Shown here: piece after piece, positions 8,713-17,505 of the stretch
Numbering within the stretch: position 1 is the stretch's first letter
Layout of the letters: each line of letters opens with the position of its first letter
Assembly (NCBI RefSeq): GCF_027942295.1
Contig: NZ_CP101416.1
Location: forward strand, 3,520,501 to 3,584,500
Direction: 5' to 3'
DNA length: 64,000 nucleotides
Origin: Pseudanabaena sp. Chao 1811
GTDB taxonomy: Bacteria; Cyanobacteriota; Cyanobacteriia; Pseudanabaenales; Pseudanabaenaceae
Program-made: the position numbers and the translations under genes
Notes under the pieces: model-generated
What the model saw: the letters and a program-made list of their open reading frames with translations, nothing else
Told to the model about the DNA's origin: nothing
Database searches by the model: none

Positions 8713-10797
8713 TTAGGAGGAAATCGTCTCAGAGCTATGAGTATCTAATTCTCTCTGTAAATTGTGATTGGAGGGGGTATGGAGAGCATTGGTTAAACTA
8801 TTGTCTTGATCAAGGCTCTTATCATTACCATTATCGTTACCATTATTGCTAGAACTATTATTCCCAGCAGTTTCTTCATGTCGATGCTCATTATTATGGC
8901 GATTATTGCCATTAATAGCATTAGCATTAGTACTGGTATTAACTATATTTAGCGCATTGGTTGCGATAGTTGCATTATTAGAAATGCTTTGACTCGGTTT
9001 AGTCGCTGTAATTCTAGCAGCGATCGCTCGTTTTGTTAGCGCTGTGTTATAGGCTGTTGTAATTGCAAGCCGATCAACCATACCAATCACTCGTTTCGGT
9101 TGATTACGATCAACTACGGGCATTTGGCGTAAATCCCTTGTTGCCATACGCTTAAGAGCTTCAGCGAGAGATTCATCGGCAAAAGTGCAAAGAACCTCGG
9201 CTGTACAAATATTCTGCACGGTCATTTCTTCAAACGTATTATCGCTAGTGGGTGCAGATAGCACTCGCTTGAGGTCTTGAGTGGTGAGAATACCCTGTAA
9301 GTGGTTAACATCATCAAATACTAAAGCACTGTGATGATAGCCACTGGTGATAAACTGTGCAGCTTGAAGCAAAGGCATTGAGTATTTGACCGAGGCAGGG
9401 TTAAGAGTCATGACCTCCGCAATTTTAATTTTTTCGAGGACTTCGATATCGGCTGGCAAATTTGACCACTGCATGATCATGCGATCGGTTTTGGATGTAT
9501 CGAGCTGATCGAGTACCCATGCACAGAGACCTACAGCAGCCATTAGGGGTAAAACGATGCGATAGTCACGAGTCATTTCAAACAGTAATAGTACTGATGT
9601 TAGGGGAGCGCGCACTGTACCTGCTAACACTGCTGCCATACCAACGAGGGCATAGGCAGGAGAAGCAGCGATCGGAATTGAGGCAGGCAATAAACTAGCG
9701 ATCGCCTGTCCATATAAACTACCAAGTACTGCCCCTAGAAAAATTGAAGGCGCGAAGATTCCCCCCACAAAGCCACTGGCTGAACTAATTGCTGTCAGTA
9801 AAAGTTTAATAACTAATAAAATGCCTAACAACGGAATGGTGAAAGGTGTATCTTGCAGAATTGACTCTACGGTTTCATAGCCAATGCCGATCGCTTCAGG
9901 AAAAGTTAAAGCGATAATCCCCACACATAGACCACCAATCAGCAATTTAACTGGCATCGATAGCTTCTGCATAAATGGGGCGATTGCCCATTCTCCTGCA
10001 AAAAACTTTTTAGCCTGTTTAATGGCGCTAGTAAACATGAGCGCCACGACACTAGCCAAAATGCCCAAACCTAGATAGATCGGCAACTCCCAATAACTTC
10101 GCACTTCATACACAGGCAAGCTAAAGGCAGGACGCTCACCAAGGCTTATTTGCGAAACTAATGCAGAAATTACGGAGGCAATAACCACAACACTGACATC
10201 AGAATTGGGACTCGATTTATTGGTGCGATAGGAATCGCGCAGCAATACTTCAAGGGCAAAAAATACACCTGCGATCGGGGCATTAAATCCTGCGGCTAAA
10301 CCTGCGGCTCCCCCTGCGCCAATCAACAGTCGAATACGTTCACTAGAAAACTGCAACATTTGCCCCAATATAGAGCCAATGCTGCTACCTAGCTCAACAC
10401 TAGGACCCTCAGGACCAAGAGAAGCTCCCGAACCGAGGGAAAGTGCCGCCGCAACTGTTTTTAACGGAGCTTGAGAGTAGGGTAATTGCCCGATATCACG
10501 GACAACCTGTCCTTTACCCACCGCTTTAGCTTCTATTTGATCGAGCCTAAAACGTACAAGGCTAACAACTAATGCGCCTAGCATGGGAATAAACATAATT
10601 GCCCAATGCCATTGGGTACTAAGAACTACTGCGAGGCTATGCCAGTAGATTTCTTGAGCAATTAAAATCAGTTTGCGAAATAGGGTAACACCAGTGCCAC
10701 TAATCACGCCAACAGCGATCGCAGAGATAAGCATAACCGTCTCCGCAGATGGCTGAAGACGGTTTAAGACAGTCACCAGTAGGCGAGAAAGCGACAT
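8713..10797 (-). CDS. ClC-family chloride channel/antiporter with CBS pair
   Basis: This 694-residue membrane protein has the ClC signature segments GSGASLGPEGPSVELG and GFNAPIAGVFFALE, plus GGIFAPSIFLGA further on. A cytoplasmic pair of CBS domains follows (about residues 455-590), ending with RDLRQMPVVD. ClC proteins move chloride, often in exchange for protons; the CBS pair typically senses adenine nucleotides. The GPEGP loop carries the glutamate that gates the pathway. After the CBS pair comes a tail of about 90 residues rich in Asn, Ser, Thr and His, which is unusual and likely disordered. The start is ATG at 10797. Confidence 0.92.
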   Translation of the reverse strand: MSLSRLLVTVLNRLQPSAETVMLISAIAVGVISGTGVTLFRKLILIAQEIYWHSLAVVLSTQWHWAIMFIPMLGALVVSLVRFRLDQIEAKAVGKGQVVRDIGQLPYSQAPLKTVAAALSLGSGASLGPEGPSVELGSSIGSILGQMLQFSSERIRLLIGAGGAAGLAAGFNAPIAGVFFALEVLLRDSYRTNKSSPNSDVSVVVIASVISALVSQISLGERPAFSLPVYEVRSYWELPIYLGLGILASVVALMFTSAIKQAKKFFAGEWAIAPFMQKLSMPVKLLIGGLCVGIIALTFPEAIGIGYETVESILQDTPFTIPLLGILLVIKLLLTAISSASGFVGGIFAPSIFLGAVLGSLYGQAIASLLPASIPIAASPAYALVGMAAVLAGTVRAPLTSVLLLFEMTRDYRIVLPLMAAVGLCAWVLDQLDTSKTDRMIMQWSNLPADIEVLEKIKIAEVMTLNPASVKYSMPLLQAAQFITSGYHHSALVFDDVNHLQGILTTQDLKRVLSAPTSDNTFEEMTVQNICTAEVLCTFADESLAEALKRMATRDLRQMPVVDRNQPKRVIGMVDRLAITTAYNTALTKRAIAARITATKPSQSISNNATIATNALNIVNTSTNANAINGNNRHNNEHRHEETAGNNSSSNNGNDNGNDKSLDQDNSLTNALHTPSNHNLQRELDTHSSETISS

Positions 10798-10838
10798 GGT
10801 GGGAACTCGTGGGGATGAGGTAATGATGACTTGCGAAA

Positions 10839-13154
10839 TTATTCGATATTTGCTGCCTCGATTTCTTCAGGAGTCTCCAAATCAGATTCTGAAATAGAAC
10901 CTAAATTAGAAGAATCGCGATCGCCTTCAGAGGATGTTACAACTGCCACCAAATCAATTTGTTGGCGATAATAATCTACACCCTTAACCTGTACTTCAAC
11001 GCGATCTCCCAAACAATATTGACGACCACTACGACGACCCACTAGTAAAGTCGAAGCTCTTGCTCTCCCCTTACCATTAATCAATGGGAACTCATACCAA
11101 TCATCCTTAAGTGAACTGACATGTACTAGTCCTTCTACTAATAGAGATTCAATTTCAACAAAGAAGCCATAGGACTGAACACTAGTAATGATCCCGTAGA
11201 AGTTCCCACCTGTGTGAGATCGCATAAATTCGGCTTTGCGTAATCCATCAAGATCAGAAATTGAGCGATGGTATAAGGCATCGGCTTGATTGAGCTTTGG
11301 TAGGATTGCTTCTAAATCCTCAATCAACTGACGCTCTGTTTCAGGAGGTAAGACGCTCCAATTGACCTGTCCATGAGCGCTAGAACTCCGTAAATTCACA
11401 CCATCCTTAATCCTGATGCTACGGCGATCACGTCCTTCTTCAAACACCGTGTGCAGAGTACGCTGAACCAGCAAATCTCCATAATGATGTTGGGGAAATA
11501 CACCATGTACATAGGGCTGATCGATCAGTCCCAAACCAAAATGTAGAGAAGGTGTCAGGACATATTCATTAGGCTTAAACATTGACAGCAAAAGATACTT
11601 GAGAATATCGCGAGTTGCTTCTTGTTCCAGTTGATTGACCTGTTGCAAAATGCCATGTAAATCGGCAATCTGGATTTGCTCAGGAGTTTCCAACTGCGCA
11701 GAAATACTCATGCTTTCCAGTAGCTTTGTCCAATCATCCACTTTGCCTTGGTCAGGAGGCACTTGACGTAGATAGATTGCGGGAATTGCTAAGGATTGAA
11801 GATGCAAAGCGATCGCTTTATTTGCCAAGATCATCACTTCCGTCACAGTGCCAGAGATCGGCAGAGTTAAAGGAACCACCGTCACTCCCCTAACTCCCTC
11901 ATCAGCCTCTTGAGAAGGAATCTGTGGCAGTACTAGCCTAATTGCATTGGAATGACCTTGTAGCAATGCACCTACCTTCGCAATTAGATGCACCAACTCT
12001 TCTACTTCTGTATCTATTTCTTGACTTGGAGCATCTTCATCAACAGCCACCTTACCATCGAGAATCTGTTGCGCTCTCTGATAGCTGAGGTTTGCACGTA
12101 CCAAGATTGCTGAAGGCTGAATCTCAAAGGAAAGCACATTGCCATCATGATCCAGTTTAATCAGCACTGACATCGTTAGATATTCAGGCTGATTAAAAAC
12201 ATTCATCTCAGGCAACATCGGCAAAATCGTATCACCTAAGAAAAATGACCGCAGACGTTTGCGAGCTTCTAAGTCCAAAGGTGAACCTGCTGTTACATAG
12301 GTAGCAACATCAGGAATATGGACTCCTAAATCCCAGCCATTTTCACTCTGAACAATGGAAATTGCTGCCGCATTGCCAATTCTGACGGTCAGAGTTTTGC
12401 GGAGATCCAGACGATGTTTGAGATCAGCCTTTCTGACTCCCCTCGGCAAACTTGCTGCTGCCGTCAAAGCCTTAGCACTAAATCTTCTTGGCAAATTATG
12501 CTTGCAACAGACCAAATCAATGTCATTGGTAGATTCGGCATCGTCCCCTAAAATCTGTAGGATTCTTCCTAAAGGTAAATGATTGCCTAGGGAAAATCTC
12601 ACCATCTCTAGATGAACTAGTTTGCCCACCGCCACGTCTAGATCGGGGGTTTCTTCGTCTGGGACTAGCTCAACTTCAAATAATAGGCGATCATCTAGAG
12701 GGACAGCTCGATAACTGCCATCGGTGAGTTTCACAGTCGAAAGTAAAGTGGGATTGGAACGCTCAAGGATTAACCGCACCTCACCCTCAGGCGATCGCCG
12801 TCTCACTCCATCTTTAGTAACTCGCACCAAAACGCGATCGCCATTCCAAGCATTGCTTAAGCGGCTCTCACGTACATAAATATCCTCTGCCCCCTCAACA
12901 TCTTGGATGGCAAAGCAAAACCCTTTACTGGAACAGCGTAAGCGACCTTCCACCAAGCCTTCCTCATGAATGCGGCGGTAACGTCCTTTATCTTTTTCGA
13001 GAATACCAATTTTTTCGAGAGCATCAAGGGCTACTTGGAGCCTACGAACGCTTTTACTATCGTCGCTAATTCCAAGTTTCTTTTCGATCGCTTTGGGCGT
13101 AACTAGCTTGTCATCAGAGAAGTTATCTAACAGTTGAGTAATCGAGAATTCCAT
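10839..13154 (-). CDS. RNase R/Zam-like protein with degenerate catalytic site
   Basis: The 771-residue protein keeps the RNase R layout: an N-terminal winged helix (residues 1-65), a cold-shock domain (CSSKGFCFAIQD...NGDRVLVRV), an RNB domain (about 240-600) and a C-terminal S1 domain (GIITSVQSYGFFVEIESLL). The RNB active-site aspartate cluster, normally TIDP.DA.DFDDA, is replaced by VRIGNAAAISI. The second conserved patch, normally FTSPIRRYPDL, reads HGVFPQHHYGDL. Neighbouring scaffold segments (LGVHIPDVATYV, TILPMLPE) are well kept. I infer an RNA-binding protein without exonuclease activity. The cyanobacterial RNB family member Zam, named for acetazolamide resistance, is the likely relative. 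Confidence 0.85.
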   Translation of the reverse strand: MEFSITQLLDNFSDDKLVTPKAIEKKLGISDDSKSVRRLQVALDALEKIGILEKDKGRYRRIHEEGLVEGRLRCSSKGFCFAIQDVEGAEDIYVRESRLSNAWNGDRVLVRVTKDGVRRRSPEGEVRLILERSNPTLLSTVKLTDGSYRAVPLDDRLLFEVELVPDEETPDLDVAVGKLVHLEMVRFSLGNHLPLGRILQILGDDAESTNDIDLVCCKHNLPRRFSAKALTAAASLPRGVRKADLKHRLDLRKTLTVRIGNAAAISIVQSENGWDLGVHIPDVATYVTAGSPLDLEARKRLRSFFLGDTILPMLPEMNVFNQPEYLTMSVLIKLDHDGNVLSFEIQPSAILVRANLSYQRAQQILDGKVAVDEDAPSQEIDTEVEELVHLIAKVGALLQGHSNAIRLVLPQIPSQEADEGVRGVTVVPLTLPISGTVTEVMILANKAIALHLQSLAIPAIYLRQVPPDQGKVDDWTKLLESMSISAQLETPEQIQIADLHGILQQVNQLEQEATRDILKYLLLSMFKPNEYVLTPSLHFGLGLIDQPYVHGVFPQHHYGDLLVQRTLHTVFEEGRDRRSIRIKDGVNLRSSSAHGQVNWSVLPPETERQLIEDLEAILPKLNQADALYHRSISDLDGLRKAEFMRSHTGGNFYGIITSVQSYGFFVEIESLLVEGLVHVSSLKDDWYEFPLINGKGRARASTLLVGRRSGRQYCLGDRVEVQVKGVDYYRQQIDLVAVVTSSEGDRDSSNLGSISESDLETPEEIEAANIE

Positions 13155-14133
13155 GAGGCGAGGGTCGAGCGATGGTTTAAGGTGAGCAAATTAAAGCAAA
13201 CGAGGGGTTACAAAATAACAAACTACAAACACAATCTTTAGAAACACAAACTAGAAACACAACCTAACATCTCAAATCATCGCAAATTTCGATGCCTACC
13301 TATGGACTGTTAACTCCTAGAGATTCGACTTATCAAAACGAAACAATGGGAGCCGACATATCTTTGTAGAGATGTCCCTGATCGCTCAGAAGATATCATT
13401 TCAGACTCAAAGTACAGCTTATTAGGAAATATATGGATCGAAAAGCATATCTCTATAAGACATACTGAAGAGCTTTCTAAGATAAATGTCTATGAGCCGT
13501 ATAGGGTGTCTAGCAATAGTTCCTTGTAATGTTTATGAGACTTAGATGGTTTACGAATTTGCAGAGTTAGCTTGTATAGTGTTCCCCTACTCGTAGTATT
13601 TTAGCCCAATTGCTCCAGCAAATATCCTTATATTGATCAATTTTCTAGAAACCCCAAAAACATTAGTTTGCGATAGTTGCCAACTTTGACTGGAATCGGC
13701 TCTCACGGTTTGTAACATGCTCCCAGCGTTTGAATCAAAGCTGGCAAATTTTAAAAGCCCAAAAGTAAAAGCCTTGCTTAGCAAGGCTTTTACTTTTGGG
13801 CTTTGAGAGAGGGGTTGCGTAGCAACCCCTCTCTCAAAGCCCGTATCAAATTATCCCGAACTCACGTTAAATACAACGCCCGAAGATAATTGGCAACAAT
13901 TAAGAGCATTTTAAAGTGTTGCTCTTCTGCAAACTCTAAAAATCCCTAAATAATTTAGGTCTTCTATATCTGTCTTTGTGTATATGCTGTAACTGATATT
14001 TTGCTGGTTTACTGGTTTCTAGCGTAAATAGATGGCTAATGTATCTAGCAACACTTAACTTTTTGCTGCTAACATTGATACATTTAGGTAGGCTAGATGT
14101 ACAATAGTCATATTGTGAGGAATGATAAATCAA
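13155..14133. other. Long intergenic region upstream of the Som porin gene
   Basis: Almost 1 kb without a convincing gene; the short open frames here run through palindromes and have no coding look. It contains two adjacent perfect hairpins (13754-13835). The 250 bases before the porin probably hold its promoter: TACAAT at 14100-14105 is a good -10, with TTGATA at 14075-14080 as a possible -35 at a rather long 19-base spacing. Confidence 0.5.
13754..13835. repeat. Two adjoining perfect palindromes
   Basis: The first (13754-13804) pairs AAAGCCCAAAAGTAAAAGCC with its complement around the tip GCTTAGC. The second (13805-13835) pairs GAGAGAGGGGTTGC with GCAACCCCTCTCTC around GTA. An AAAGCCC after the second hairpin repeats the start of the first, so the pair may also fold in alternative ways. 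There is no adjacent gene end for it to terminate. Confidence 0.7.
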
Positions 14134-15729
14134 ATGTCTAAGTTTTCTAAGAAAAATCAAAGCCTAGTTACTCCAGTAGTAATTTCGGCTGCTGTTGCTG
14201 CATCTGCGCTCATTAGCGGTGCTGCCAATGCACAGTCACAAGTTTCCCCTTCTGAGCAAGTACAGTTGCGTCCTAGTGCTGTAGCTCAAAACGTTACCTC
14301 TGTTTCTCAGCTCAGTGATGTTCGCCCTACTGATTGGGCATTCACCGCATTGCAGTCCTTAGTAGAGCGCTATGGTTGCATCGCTGGCTACCCTGACCGT
14401 ACTTTCCGTGGTAAACAAGCAACCAGCCGTTATGAATTTGCTGCTGGTTTGAATGCTTGCTTAGACAAGATCAATGAAATCATTTCGGCAGGTTTAGCCG
14501 ACAAGGTTAGCAAGGAAGACCTCGCTACCTTACAAAAACTTCAAGAAGAATTTGCTGCTGAACTTGCAACTCTTCGTGGTCGCGTAGATGCTCTTGATGC
14601 TAAAGTCACCAAGCTCGAAGCACAACAATTCTCCACCACCACCAAGCTACGTGGCGAAGCAATCTTTGGTCTAGTTGCTGGTTCTGATGGTACTACCACA
14701 ACAGGTGTTGATAAGACTAACGTTGTTTTCAACTATCGCGCTCGTCTTAACTTAGATACCAGCTTCACTGGTAAGGACTTGTTGAGAACTCGCTTGCAAG
14801 CTAGCAATACTGCTAACTTCAATGATTTAGTTGGTGGAACCGCAGGTAACAGTACTCGTCTTTCCTACGATGGATTCTCGACTGCTGCCAATACCTTTGA
14901 ACTCAACCGTTTGTACTACAAGTTCCCAGTTGGCGACAACTTAACAGCTTACATCGCCCCAATTGGTCAAACTGAAGATATCATCAATCCTCTAAATCCT
15001 CTTGAAAGCGACAGCCAAGCGACAATCTCTCGCTTTGGTCGTTTTAACCCCTTGATCCGTATTGGTTCTAGTGGTAACCCAGCCGTTGCTGGTTTTGACT
15101 GGAAACTTTCTGACAAGGTAAACTTCCAAGCTGCTTACACTGCATCTAATGCTGCTGCTGCAACAGGTGCTGGTGGTGTAACTGGTGGTGATACTAAGAT
15201 TGCTGCTCAGTTTGTCTTCAAGCCTGCTGATGCACTAACCCTTGGTGTTGGCTATGCAAATGCTTATACCAATAGCGCAGGTCTAACTGGCAATGGTCTT
15301 GGATCTGGTCTTAACAATGAATCTGTTGTAACTGGAATCTCTGGTGTTAAGAGTGATACCGTTGTTGGTAGCTTGATTTGGGACATCACCAAGAAGTTTA
15401 CCTTCAATACTTGGGGTTCTTGGACTTTTGCTAACAACTCTGCTGGTTCTGCAACTCTTACAAGTTGGGTAGCTGCTCTCTCTGGTAAGGACTTGTTCAC
15501 CGAAGGCGACCTAGCTGCGATTCTGTTTGGTCAACCTCTGTTCACAAGTAGCACTAGTGGTATTACTGCTAGCACTGATACTCCTTATCACCTCGAAGCT
15601 TTCTACCGCTTCCGTGTTTCTAAGAATATCAGCATCACTCCTGGTGTATTCTTCGTATTCAATCAAAACAGTGCAAGTACCAATGGTACAGCAACTGTTG
15701 GTGTAATCCGTACCACATTCTCCTTCTAA
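14134..15729 (+). CDS. Som-type outer membrane porin (SLH + OprB-like barrel)
   Basis: The protein has a signal peptide ending in ANAQ and then an SLH domain (LSDVRPTDWAFTALQSLVER and YPDRTFRGKQATSRYEFAAG). A short coiled coil (about residues 115-165) and a beta-barrel of about 370 residues follow, with alternating polar and hydrophobic strands and a terminal Phe (TTFSF). This is the layout of cyanobacterial Som porins, which tie the outer membrane to the peptidoglycan through the SLH domain and let small solutes or inorganic ions through. Two ATGs are possible: 14122, almost touching GAGG, and 14134, which I prefer on spacing and on the MSKFSKK signal start. Codon use looks like that of a strongly expressed gene. 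It ends at a strong terminator. Confidence 0.93.
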   Translation: MSKFSKKNQSLVTPVVISAAVAASALISGAANAQSQVSPSEQVQLRPSAVAQNVTSVSQLSDVRPTDWAFTALQSLVERYGCIAGYPDRTFRGKQATSRYEFAAGLNACLDKINEIISAGLADKVSKEDLATLQKLQEEFAAELATLRGRVDALDAKVTKLEAQQFSTTTKLRGEAIFGLVAGSDGTTTTGVDKTNVVFNYRARLNLDTSFTGKDLLRTRLQASNTANFNDLVGGTAGNSTRLSYDGFSTAANTFELNRLYYKFPVGDNLTAYIAPIGQTEDIINPLNPLESDSQATISRFGRFNPLIRIGSSGNPAVAGFDWKLSDKVNFQAAYTASNAAAATGAGGVTGGDTKIAAQFVFKPADALTLGVGYANAYTNSAGLTGNGLGSGLNNESVVTGISGVKSDTVVGSLIWDITKKFTFNTWGSWTFANNSAGSATLTSWVAALSGKDLFTEGDLAAILFGQPLFTSSTSGITASTDTPYHLEAFYRFRVSKNISITPGVFFVFNQNSASTNGTATVGVIRTTFSF

Positions 15730-15748
15730 GATTTGGTAGTTACATTCT

Positions 15749-15782
15749 AAAAAAGAGAGGCGCTAAGCGCCTCTCTTTTTTT
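15749..15782 (+). terminator. Terminator of the Som porin gene
   Basis: The hairpin GAGAGGCGCT/AGCGCCTCTC is followed by a run of eight T and preceded by A's, 20 bases after the stop codon. Confidence 0.9.
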
Positions 15783-15832
15783 ATTTTAAAAATGGGTTAG
15801 AAATTTATATCTTAAAATCCTGCAAATATTTT

Positions 15833-16504
15833 TTATTCTGCAATTGAGGATAAAAATGCTTTGGCTGTTTCTGAAACTTGAGGCATAGGATCATTAACGA
15901 GTTTTTCTAAAGCTTCTTTAGCATCGTTGCCACCCAGATGTGCTAATGACTGGGATACACGATGTCTTACTTGCCAATCAGAGTCGTCAATAAGGGCAAT
16001 TAAGAGAGGGACAGCTTCACGGTTTCCTAAGTCACCAAGGGAACCGATCGCCGCAATTTTGACTAAGTCATTAGGGCTTTGTAAGGCTTTGACAAGAAAA
16101 TCAAATCCTTGGGGTGCGCCTAGTTCACCTATTGCCGCGATGATACTAAATTGCAACATCCAGTCATTTGTAGATTCGTAGGCAGCTTTTAGTAAATCAA
16201 AAGCCTGAGTCAGTTGTAGAGAGCCAAGGGAGGCGGCGGCGGCGGCACGGACATCTAACTCAGAATCAACACGTAGGCGATCGCTTAAAATTTCAAAGGA
16301 ATTTTCTAAGTCAACAGTACCAACAGTACCAATTTGACTTACCGCATCATAACGAATACGGGCATTGGAGTCGCTCGAAGCGATCGCTAGTAAAACAAAA
16401 CGTTCAGACATGGGAAGAGAGCGACTAGCATGGATTGCCTTCATCCGTAGACCGATGTCATCCTTGGCTAGTTGCTCTCTTAAATTTTCAAAGGTTTCGC
16501 TCAC
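15833..16504 (-). CDS. HEAT-repeat protein (NblB / phycobilin lyase-like)
   Basis: About 223 residues form a series of PBS-lyase type HEAT repeats: DSNARIRYDAVSQIG, DSELDVRAAAAASLG, DWMLQFSIIAAIGELG, NDLVKIAAIGSLGDLG and DSDWQVRHRVSQSLAHLG. Such proteins in cyanobacteria include the CpcE/F bilin lyases and the phycobilisome-degradation factor NblB; the short single-domain form fits NblB best, but the substrate cannot be fixed from sequence. I chose GTG at 16504 (MSETFENL), which has GAG upstream. A TTG at 16519 that directly abuts the stop codon of the preceding gene is the alternative. It forms a two-gene unit with the 76-residue gene. Confidence 0.75.
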   Translation of the reverse strand: MSETFENLREQLAKDDIGLRMKAIHASRSLPMSERFVLLAIASSDSNARIRYDAVSQIGTVGTVDLENSFEILSDRLRVDSELDVRAAAAASLGSLQLTQAFDLLKAAYESTNDWMLQFSIIAAIGELGAPQGFDFLVKALQSPNDLVKIAAIGSLGDLGNREAVPLLIALIDDSDWQVRHRVSQSLAHLGGNDAKEALEKLVNDPMPQVSETAKAFLSSIAE

Positions 16505-16519
16505 AAGAAAATCTCGCAA

Positions 16520-16750
16520 TTAATACGCTAACGTTTCTAGTGTCTCACGTAAGTAGCTACGCACGAGATCATCGAGAACGCCTTCTTGTGCTACCAAAAT
16601 TTCTTTAGGTTCACCGTGACGGGAGCGCTGCCATTTATCAAATCCTGAACTTGTGGCGATCGCTTGTTTGAGATCGCTCCAGACCTTAGGATCTTTGGCA
16701 GCTTCGCGCAAAGGTAGAGCCAAGTCATTCACTGTTGAGGATAAGTTCAT
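16520..16750 (-). CDS. Small conserved-looking protein upstream of the HEAT-repeat gene
   Basis: This 76-residue protein has no motif I recognise. It is mostly helical, with a charged middle (FDKWQRSRHGEPKEI) and a C-terminal helix (DDLVRSYLRETLETL). AGGGA lies 7 bases before the ATG at 16750. Its stop codon is 15 bases from the preferred start of the HEAT-repeat gene, so the two are almost certainly co-transcribed and may work together. Confidence 0.65.
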   Translation of the reverse strand: MNLSSTVNDLALPLREAAKDPKVWSDLKQAIATSSGFDKWQRSRHGEPKEILVAQEGVLDDLVRSYLRETLETLAY

Positions 16751-16930
16751 AGAGATTCCCTAAGCTTGTGTAGATATTACGAAGTCTTGACCAAAATACA
16801 TTAAGTTAAAAATAAGTTAACTAAAATGGATTATTGGCTTACTAATATTGATTTTATCACTTCAATAAAGGAGCCATAGATTTAGAATTAAATGTATATC
16901 TATAGATAGAAATCAATTATTTAAATCATA

Positions 16931-17335
16931 ATGACTACTTCAAATCCTTTTATTGATCCTAAGATTGCATCGCAGGCTACAGAACTAAATCCAAGCTATG
17001 CAATACCTGTTGTACTAGTATTGGCAAGCATACCGCTAATTTGGGTACAACCAATTGCTGCGGGGGTAGTTTCAATTTTTGGATTGTTTTTAGTTTATCA
17101 AGCAGCGACCATTCGTTTAGTATTTACGGCAACAGATTTAGAGGTTTATCGATCACAAGAAAAATTCCGTACTTTCCCCTATCAAGAGTGGCAAGACTGG
17201 AAAGTATTTTGGTTTGGATTTCCAGTTTTATTCTATTTTAAAGAGATAAAAAGCATTCATTTCTTGCCTATTTTATTTGATGTAAATGTGCTAAGAACTT
17301 GCTTGGAAAAATATATTTCCCTCAAGAAAGTCTAG
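16931..17335 (+). CDS. DUF3119-family membrane protein
   Basis: This 134-residue protein has two hydrophobic stretches (about 24-40 and 43-62), then a soluble part with FPYQEWQDWKVFWFGFPVLF and FKEIKSIHFLPILFD. These match my memory of the cyanobacterial DUF3119 family, whose function is unknown. The ATG at 16931 has no clear ribosome site. Nearby genes offer no functional hint. Confidence 0.7.
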   Translation: MTTSNPFIDPKIASQATELNPSYAIPVVLVLASIPLIWVQPIAAGVVSIFGLFLVYQAATIRLVFTATDLEVYRSQEKFRTFPYQEWQDWKVFWFGFPVLFYFKEIKSIHFLPILFDVNVLRTCLEKYISLKKV

Positions 17336-17396
17336 TTATAAAAATTGTTTAAGCAGGCAAGGGGCTTTAGCCGCTTGTTCTCACTAATGAGACATT

Positions 17397-17501
17397 TACA
17401 GCGCTTTGCGCTGACTTGAAACTCAGAGAAATTTTTGAAAGCGCGGAAAAGCCGCGCTTTCAAAAATTTCTCTGTACTACTTCAAACTTCAACAGGCTGT
17501 A
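17397..17501. repeat. 105-bp MITE-like palindromic element, family B copy 1
   Basis: It begins TACAGCGCTTTGCGCT and ends AGGCTGTA, so the tips (TACAGC/GCTGTA, imperfect) are inverted repeats. A long internal hairpin pairs AGAGAAATTTTTGAAAGCGC with its complement. A second element of exactly the same length with the same ends lies at 36363-36467. This copy ends 4 bases before the start codon of the ribulose kinase gene and thus forms its 5' leader. Confidence 0.8.
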
Positions 17502-17505
17502 GTTG

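Noticed and set aside
13587-13784. 65-codon open frame upstream of the Som porin
   Set aside because: Its beginning lies within the first palindrome, no ribosome site is seen and the protein resembles nothing.
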